NCBI GenBank assembly: GCA_026991065.1
Contig: JALXCG010000776.1
Span: forward strand, 1-11,212
Source: JALXCG01 sp026991065 [NCBI: Gemmatimonadota bacterium]
Lineage (GTDB): Bacteria; GCA-2686955
Length of the DNA stretch: 11,212 nucleotides
Reading direction: 5' to 3'
This document shows, in pieces, positions 6,906-11,212 of the stretch. Position numbers and translations under genes: made by a program. Below the pieces are notes generated by a model. It was given only the letters and a program-made list of their open reading frames with translations, was not told the origin of the DNA and searched no databases. Position 1 is the first letter of the stretch. The number at the start of each line of letters is the position of its first letter.

Positions 6906-7777
6906 TCTCCCCCTTGGGTAAACAATTCCAAATCAACCGTCTCGATCAGACCACCCTTGTTCAGCGTGAATCGGGCCGTACTTGCGGCGGTATTGATGCG
7001 CGTGAGATAGCCCAGATAGACCTCATCCCCCTCTTCCAGAGTCACCAACTCGCCGAACTGATCTTCAACAAAAGCATAGGTCGGTGAAAGCGCTCGCAAA
7101 CTCGACCGCTCCACTTCCACCAGACCGAGATCATTCGGTGGCAGATGCTCCCGTACCAGGGGTGTGAAGGGGTTGTAGCTGATCCATGGGAATTTCGGTT
7201 CTTTGCGTGCCGCCAGAAGATCCGCGTGGGGACCATCCCCACCAACAAAGGCGCGAATGCGCAGGTTGAAACTGAGCTGACCATCGGCCGCTTCATCATC
7301 ATCGACCCAACGCAAGCGGATTCCAGTTATTGCGTAGAGACTGCGCGCGTTTTCCAATTCCCAGATGAACCGATAGACGTCAATAAATGGGCCGGCGCCA
7401 TGGAGTTCCAGTTCCACATACTCGGCATCGCCCTGCTTGGCCCGTTCGACAAAGCTGTAGCTGTAAGGCAAGCTGTGACACTTGGATTCGGCAATGTGAG
7501 TGATCGCGCCGTAGACGTCGTGAGCCGCGGATATGGCGGGGATGAGGTGCGAGCGCGCGGCCCAGTCCTGCGCCGCCTGGTCGCGGCGTTTGCGCACCTC
7601 TTCAATCTGGGCGGCCATGGCTTGGTAGTCGGCCAGGTCTTCTTGTCGCTCCTGTAGTTCCTTCTGCGCCTTGGAAACGCGGGCGGGCAGATAGACGCGG
7701 ACCCCCCAGGTTCCGGCGCCGACAATGAGTCCACCGACAAGCGCAATGGTCAGCGTATTTCGAAGGCGGATGTTCAT
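6902..7777 (-). CDS. pilO: PilO-PilP fusion, inner-membrane/periplasmic alignment protein of the type IV pilus
   Basis: The 291-residue protein has a short cytoplasmic N-terminus, one membrane helix (about 9-29), a coiled coil (about 33-72) and a PilO/GspM-type ferredoxin-like region (about 80-180; EYVELELHGAGPFIDVYRFI is typical). The remaining part, about 200-288, resembles the PilP/GspC homology region: it begins NPFTPLV, then YAFVEDQFGELVTLEEGDEV, then YLGYLTRINTAASTARFTL and GLIETVDLEL. In standard pil operons PilP is a separate lipoprotein that links PilN/PilO to PilQ; here it seems appended to PilO. The fusion is inferred from motif pattern and gene position, not from a search. The start ATG (7775-7777) overlaps the pilM-pilN stop, and a G-rich Shine-Dalgarno run ends eight bases upstream. 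The stop overlaps the pilQ start, so translation of the three genes is likely coupled. Confidence 0.75.
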   Translation of the reverse strand: MNIRLRNTLTIALVGGLIVGAGTWGVRVYLPARVSKAQKELQERQEDLADYQAMAAQIEEVRKRRDQAAQDWAARSHLIPAISAAHDVYGAITHIAESKCHSLPYSYSFVERAKQGDAEYVELELHGAGPFIDVYRFIWELENARSLYAITGIRLRWVDDDEAADGQLSFNLRIRAFVGGDGPHADLLAARKEPKFPWISYNPFTPLVREHLPPNDLGLVEVERSSLRALSPTYAFVEDQFGELVTLEEGDEVYLGYLTRINTAASTARFTLNKGGLIETVDLELFTQGGE

Positions 7778-9540
7778 GCGTCGGTCCCCCCTCCGGGTCC
7801 GTGCCCGGGCGGCATTGCGGGCGGTTCATTACCGGGCGACTGCGCCCCGGCAGAAGTGGGAGGCTTGTTCACATTCGCTCCCTGGGGAGGCGGATTGGCT
7901 GCCTTCAGCGCCGCTTCCAAAGCCCGCGATGCGGCAATCTCTTTCTCGACTCCCGGTCCCGAGACCAACTCGAAGCGATAGATGGGACGAGTCCGCACGC
8001 GCAACTCGGTCGCGCTGCGCAGTACCACCTCGCCCATGCGCGTCGCAAGTTCCGGCAGCCGCGGGCGGCGCACGGTCATCCCCTGCAGCTCCATGCCCCC
8101 CTTTGCGTCCGCCAGCACATTGATCCAGCAGCCCCCGACCTGACGGAACTGGGTAGACGCCGAGGTGAGAAAGTCGCTCCACAGGTATCGGGAAGAAGCC
8201 AATCGGTCCAGCCGCGCCAGGCTGGCCGTCAGCTCATCGGCCTCCGCCGCCATCTCCATGGAGCGCAATGCAACCTCTTCAACCTGAGCGATCTCCGCTT
8301 CGACCTGAACCAGCTCCTGGCGCGCTCGCATCTCGGCGCGATAGAGCCCGATCGCGGTGAGAGTGACCAAACCTGCACCGACGCCGGTGGCCAGCGTAAG
8401 CGCGACGCCATGCCAGGCAAGCCCCCGCCGGTTGAGTTCCGCCAGTTCCGGAGGCAAGAGATCAACCCGCTGGGCCGCCGGAAACGGATCCAGCAGAGAC
8501 CAGGCGAGGGCAATCGGCAGCGCGAACTGCTCAATGACGTCGGTCTTGGCATCCTCGGCAATCTCTATCTCACCGAGCGGAAGATAGCCGATTTCGGCAT
8601 CGGGAAACTCGGGTCGCAGCCAGTCCACGGCTTCAACCCACTCCGCCGCACCGGTCAGGATCATGCGATCTACCAGGCGAATTCCCGCCTCATCCTGAAC
8701 CAGAAGAATGCGGCTTACGAGGGTTCGCGCCAAGGTCCGCGAGCGAGCGCTTTCATGGATGACGGGGGCAACCCGCAAGGGGGCACTCCCGCGCATGAGG
8801 GTTACCCGAGTGGCATCCTCGCCGATGTGAATCACAGCGGTGTGGATTTCGGCATCAGCCGCGGGAAGCACCCGTTGCACCAAAGCCGCAATGGCGATCT
8901 CATCGGGAACTGCTGCCGACACCGCAATCCGGCGCTTTTTTGCCAAGAAGCTCCCGGCCGCGATGGCGGCCTCGGCAACTGGGCAGTTGCCCACGCGGGC
9001 GACTGCCAACACGCTGCTGTCGCCGGCCGGAAGATAGGCCAGCTGCGACGATGCAGAGCCCCCACTGGCAGTCTCAACGGCGGCGCTGACATGCTGACGC
9101 AAAGCCTTGGCCTTGAGCGCCGGATCTACCTCCAGGTGATGATAGAAGACGTGCGTGTCGGGAACATTCACGGCGGCATGGCGCAGATCACAGCCATCCA
9201 GCACCCCCAGCATGGCAGCGATCACCGGTGCGGTCTCATCCTCGGTGCCGTCACCATCAGCCGCAAAAGAACCTCCCGGTGAGTGATCGGCAAATGGGTC
9301 GGCAACGGTTTGCGCAGAAGCCTCCATGCCTCCCGCGTCACCAGCACCGCCTGGGGCTCCCGCGCCGACCGAGGCAAGAGCGGGGGCCACTTCCGCCTCA
9401 TCGCCATCACCGGCCAGTGAAACGCGCCGAACCCTGGTCAACAGAAGAGTCTTGTCGCGCTTGCGTTCAAGTTGAACCAGGCGCAGCACAGAGCCTTCGA
9501 GGGCGATTCCTACCGCTACCCGGGGACGCTTCGCGAACAT
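7774..9540 (-). CDS. pilM: PilM-PilN fusion (GspL-like architecture), type IV pilus alignment protein
   Basis: With the ATG at 9538-9540 the product has 588 residues. Residues about 7-350 look like the actin-fold PilM/GspL cytoplasmic domain (VAVGIALEGSVLRLVQLER, AVNVPDTHVFYHHLEVDP, AVIHIGEDATRVTLMRG, MILTGAAEW). An acidic, Gly/Ala-rich insert at about 42-104 is probably disordered. Then RVDLLPPELAELNRR (358-372) matches the N-terminal docking peptide of PilN (consensus INLLP), followed by a membrane helix (about 378-400), a coiled coil (402-447) and a periplasmic ferredoxin-like PilN domain (about 448-525; WINVL, MELQGMTV). A Pro/Gly-rich tail ends the protein (550-588). A GTG at 9547-9549 would add three residues, but AAAGG directly abuts it, so the ATG is preferred. 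The gene follows pilT by 29 bases and overlaps pilO-pilP by four. The same domain order occurs in GspL of type II secretion, so a hybrid origin is possible. Confidence 0.8.
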   Translation of the reverse strand: MFAKRPRVAVGIALEGSVLRLVQLERKRDKTLLLTRVRRVSLAGDGDEAEVAPALASVGAGAPGGAGDAGGMEASAQTVADPFADHSPGGSFAADGDGTEDETAPVIAAMLGVLDGCDLRHAAVNVPDTHVFYHHLEVDPALKAKALRQHVSAAVETASGGSASSQLAYLPAGDSSVLAVARVGNCPVAEAAIAAGSFLAKKRRIAVSAAVPDEIAIAALVQRVLPAADAEIHTAVIHIGEDATRVTLMRGSAPLRVAPVIHESARSRTLARTLVSRILLVQDEAGIRLVDRMILTGAAEWVEAVDWLRPEFPDAEIGYLPLGEIEIAEDAKTDVIEQFALPIALAWSLLDPFPAAQRVDLLPPELAELNRRGLAWHGVALTLATGVGAGLVTLTAIGLYRAEMRARQELVQVEAEIAQVEEVALRSMEMAAEADELTASLARLDRLASSRYLWSDFLTSASTQFRQVGGCWINVLADAKGGMELQGMTVRRPRLPELATRMGEVVLRSATELRVRTRPIYRFELVSGPGVEKEIAASRALEAALKAANPPPQGANVNKPPTSAGAQSPGNEPPAMPPGHGPGGGTDA

Positions 9541-9569
9541 GACTTCCACCCTTTCGATCCAGTTCCTGC

Positions 9570-10799
9570 TCAGGAGCGCAGGAGAGATTCCATCCGTTTC
9601 TTGTTGTTGGCATAGTCAAGGGCGGTTTCCGAACGAATGATCCGCTGCCCGACCAAGCGCAGCAGGTCCTGCTCCAGCGTGTTCATTCCCGCGGCGCTCC
9701 CCTCCATCATCATCTGGTAGATCTCGCCGACGTTGTTGTTCTTGATTGCCGCACGGACCGACGCATTGACCAGAAGCACCTCTTTGGCCAGAGCCCGCCC
9801 ACCCCGCGTGTCCGGAACCAGTTTTTGGCTAACCACAGCGCTCAGAACATCCGCCAAGCGCAGGCGGACGCGCTCCTGTTCAACCGGCGGGACTTCACCG
9901 ATGATTCGATCCACCGATTCAGACGCACTCGACGTGTGCAGGGTCGAGAACACTTTGTGTCCGGAGTCGGTGATTTCAAGCGCGGTCATGATGGTCTCCG
10001 GGTCACGCATCTCACCGATCACCACAATGTCCGGATCCTGCCGAAGTGCCTGAATCGTTCCTTCCTTAAAGGAGGGCACGTCGGTTCCCACCTCGCGATG
10101 GCGGATGATGCACTTGTTCGGCACATGGATGGTTTCCACCGGAGAGGCAACGATGATGATGTGCGATTCAGCGACCTGGTTGTTGGCGTCGATGATCGAG
10201 TCCAGAGTGGAACTCTTGCCCGAGCCGGTGATGCCGGTGACCAGTATCAATCCCCGCTTCTCCCGCAACACACTGAAGCGCGTGAGTACCGCGGGGTGGA
10301 AGCCCAGCCCCCGCAAAGGGCGAATCTGCCCCGGAATCAGGCGCATGTTCAGCGCGAGATGCCCAAGGTCAAAATAGGCATCGGCACGCAGCCGGTGGCG
10401 CACACCATCCACGTGGATGGTGTAGGAGAAGTCGACATTCCGGTGTTCCAGGAGGTGAGCGCGCGCGCGGTCGGAGATGATGGCATGAATCAGCAGATCG
10501 CTGTCTTCGAAGGAGAGACAGACATCGTCCTGATCCGGCCATTTTCGACCCGCGACCCGGTACCAGATCCTCTCTCCGCATCCCTCGCCGCCAAGATCGA
10601 GATCCGAAGCTCCAATTTCAACCATCTGCTTCATGCGTGCTTCCAGGAACGCGCGCAGGTGGTCTCGCGCATCCAGCGGCAGCGCGTCCACGACCGCGGC
10701 GATCCGCTCCTGTAGATCCGGACCTTGAAACCGGCTCTTGAGCGCCCGGACCTCTTCCAGGCCGGGCAGGGCAACGTGTGAGTCAGCGAGTGGACACAT
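9570..10799 (-). CDS. pilT: PilT-family type IV pilus retraction ATPase with altered Asp box
   Basis: PilT is a hexameric cytoplasmic ATPase that powers pilus retraction by removing pilin from the base. The 409-residue protein has Walker A GITGSGKS (189-196), Walker B DIVVIGEMRD (257-266, catalytic Glu263), a His box in DSGHKVFSTLHT (278-289) and the C-terminal region SVRAAIKNNNVGEIYQMM (348-365), comparable to AIRNLIR of PilT. The Asp box, normally TIEDPIEF, reads IVASPVET (216-223): Glu222 is kept, but the ED pair is Ala218-Ser219. The canonical PilT start (MV..GASDL) lies at about 59-66, so about 55 extra residues (predicted helical) precede it. The ATG at 10799 lies three bases after the pilB stop with only a weak ribosome site, consistent with translational coupling. 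A downstream start would shorten the extension. PilU-like function is an alternative. Confidence 0.88.
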   Translation of the reverse strand: MCPLADSHVALPGLEEVRALKSRFQGPDLQERIAAVVDALPLDARDHLRAFLEARMKQMVEIGASDLDLGGEGCGERIWYRVAGRKWPDQDDVCLSFEDSDLLIHAIISDRARAHLLEHRNVDFSYTIHVDGVRHRLRADAYFDLGHLALNMRLIPGQIRPLRGLGFHPAVLTRFSVLREKRGLILVTGITGSGKSSTLDSIIDANNQVAESHIIIVASPVETIHVPNKCIIRHREVGTDVPSFKEGTIQALRQDPDIVVIGEMRDPETIMTALEITDSGHKVFSTLHTSSASESVDRIIGEVPPVEQERVRLRLADVLSAVVSQKLVPDTRGGRALAKEVLLVNASVRAAIKNNNVGEIYQMMMEGSAAGMNTLEQDLLRLVGQRIIRSETALDYANNKKRMESLLRS

Positions 10800-10802
10800 G
10801 GA

Positions 10803-11212
10803 TCAATCCGAAGCAGTGGCGAAAGCGACCTCTTCACAAGTGGTTACGCCCTGCCGGATGCGTTCGAGACCGGCTTGGCGAAGGGTGAGCGCACCATTCC
10901 GGGAGGCGATGGCACGAATCTCGTCTTCATCAATATCGGCTTTTGAATCCAGGATCTTCCGGCGCACTTCCTTGGTGAAGAGCAGAGTCTCGTGAATTGC
11001 CGCGCGCCCCTTGTAACCACCCGCGCATTTTGGACATCCAACTGCTTCGTAGAACTGGATGTCGCGGATCTCCTCGCGGGAGAACCCCAACGAGAGCGGG
11101 ATCGAGGGATCGATCGACACTGCACGCCGGCAATGGTTGCAAAGAGTGCGAACCAGTCGCTGGGCAACGATGATGTTGATCGCGTGAGCGATCAGGAAGG
11201 GCTCGATTCCCA
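10803..11212 (-). CDS. pilB: PilB/GspE-family pilus extension ATPase, C-terminal fragment; 5' end outside window
   Basis: The frame is open from the right edge (first full codon at 11210) to TGA at 10803-10805, giving 135 visible residues. They match the end of PilB: IEPFLIAHAINIIVAQRLVR, the tetracysteine zinc motif split as CNHC and CPKC, then GGYKGRAAIHETLLF and the C-terminal helices ending LERIRQGVTTCEEV. PilB hydrolyses ATP in the cytoplasm to add pilin subunits and extend the pilus. The Walker motifs lie outside the window. The GTG at 11118-11120 is an internal codon, not a start. pilB and pilT are adjacent, three bases apart, giving extension and retraction motors from one message. 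GspE of type II secretion shares these motifs; the pilT neighbour favours PilB. Confidence 0.9.
   Translation of the reverse strand, partial: GIEPFLIAHAINIIVAQRLVRTLCNHCRRAVSIDPSIPLSLGFSREEIRDIQFYEAVGCPKCAGGYKGRAAIHETLLFTKEVRRKILDSKADIDEDEIRAIASRNGALTLRQAGLERIRQGVTTCEEVAFATASD

Noticed and set aside
7801-9282. Open frame of 493 codons on the plus strand
   Set aside because: It is antisense to pilM-pilN; its composition (Arg/Gln/Gly-rich) and lack of any domain fit a GC-rich shadow frame.
10803-11120. Separate small gene starting with GTG at 11120
   Set aside because: The frame continues to the right edge and the residues upstream match PilB, including half of its tetracysteine motif.
1-11212. 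CRISPR arrays, tRNA or rRNA genes, insertion sequences
   Set aside because: No regularly spaced repeats, cloverleaf patterns, rRNA-like stretches, transposase motifs or terminal inverted repeats were seen.

Overview
The window reads as chromosomal DNA of a GC-rich, Gram-negative-type (diderm) bacterium. The two lipopolysaccharide-export permeases (LptF, LptG) and an outer-membrane secretin both imply an outer membrane. Codon use and gene packing look uniform. I see no mobile element, integrase, tRNA, rRNA or CRISPR array. The phylum cannot be fixed from the sequence alone. The fused pilus genes and the EMO-type iron-sulfur protein suggest a lineage outside the well-studied Gammaproteobacteria.

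Left half (plus strand): a membrane-anchored M23 (LytM-type) peptidoglycan peptidase enters from the left edge and ends at 1024. It is followed by lptF (1068-2345) and lptG, whose GTG start at 2342 overlaps the lptF stop by 4 bases, making a compact cell-envelope cluster. At the end of lptG lies a near-consensus sigma-70 promoter (its -35 box overlaps the lptG stop codon), with a perfect inverted repeat over the expected transcription start. It faces a 659-residue membrane iron-sulfur oxidoreductase (3595-5574). That protein has a NarI-like cytochrome b part, two [4Fe-4S] motifs and two CCG domains, the layout known from EtfAB:menaquinone oxidoreductases (formerly DUF224). It probably passes electrons from reduced flavoprotein to the quinone pool.

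Right half (minus strand): a tight operon entering from the right edge encodes a type IV pilus (T4P) machine in the order pilB (C-terminal end only), pilT, pilM-pilN fusion, pilO-pilP fusion, pilQ. Genes are separated by 3 or 29 bases or overlap by 4 bases (ATGA). The four proteins PilM, PilN, PilO and PilP, which normally form the inner-membrane alignment complex, appear here as two polypeptides. The first resembles GspL of type II secretion in architecture. PilQ is a short secretin without AMIN or obvious N1 domains. PilT keeps its Walker motifs but has a changed Asp box and an extra N-terminal segment.

The two halves converge: the stop codons at 5572-5574 (plus) and 5592-5594 (minus) are 17 bases apart and sit in the two arms of one inverted repeat. 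The most interesting material is the condensed pilus operon and the promoter/operator region before the oxidoreductase. I found no wholly unknown system.
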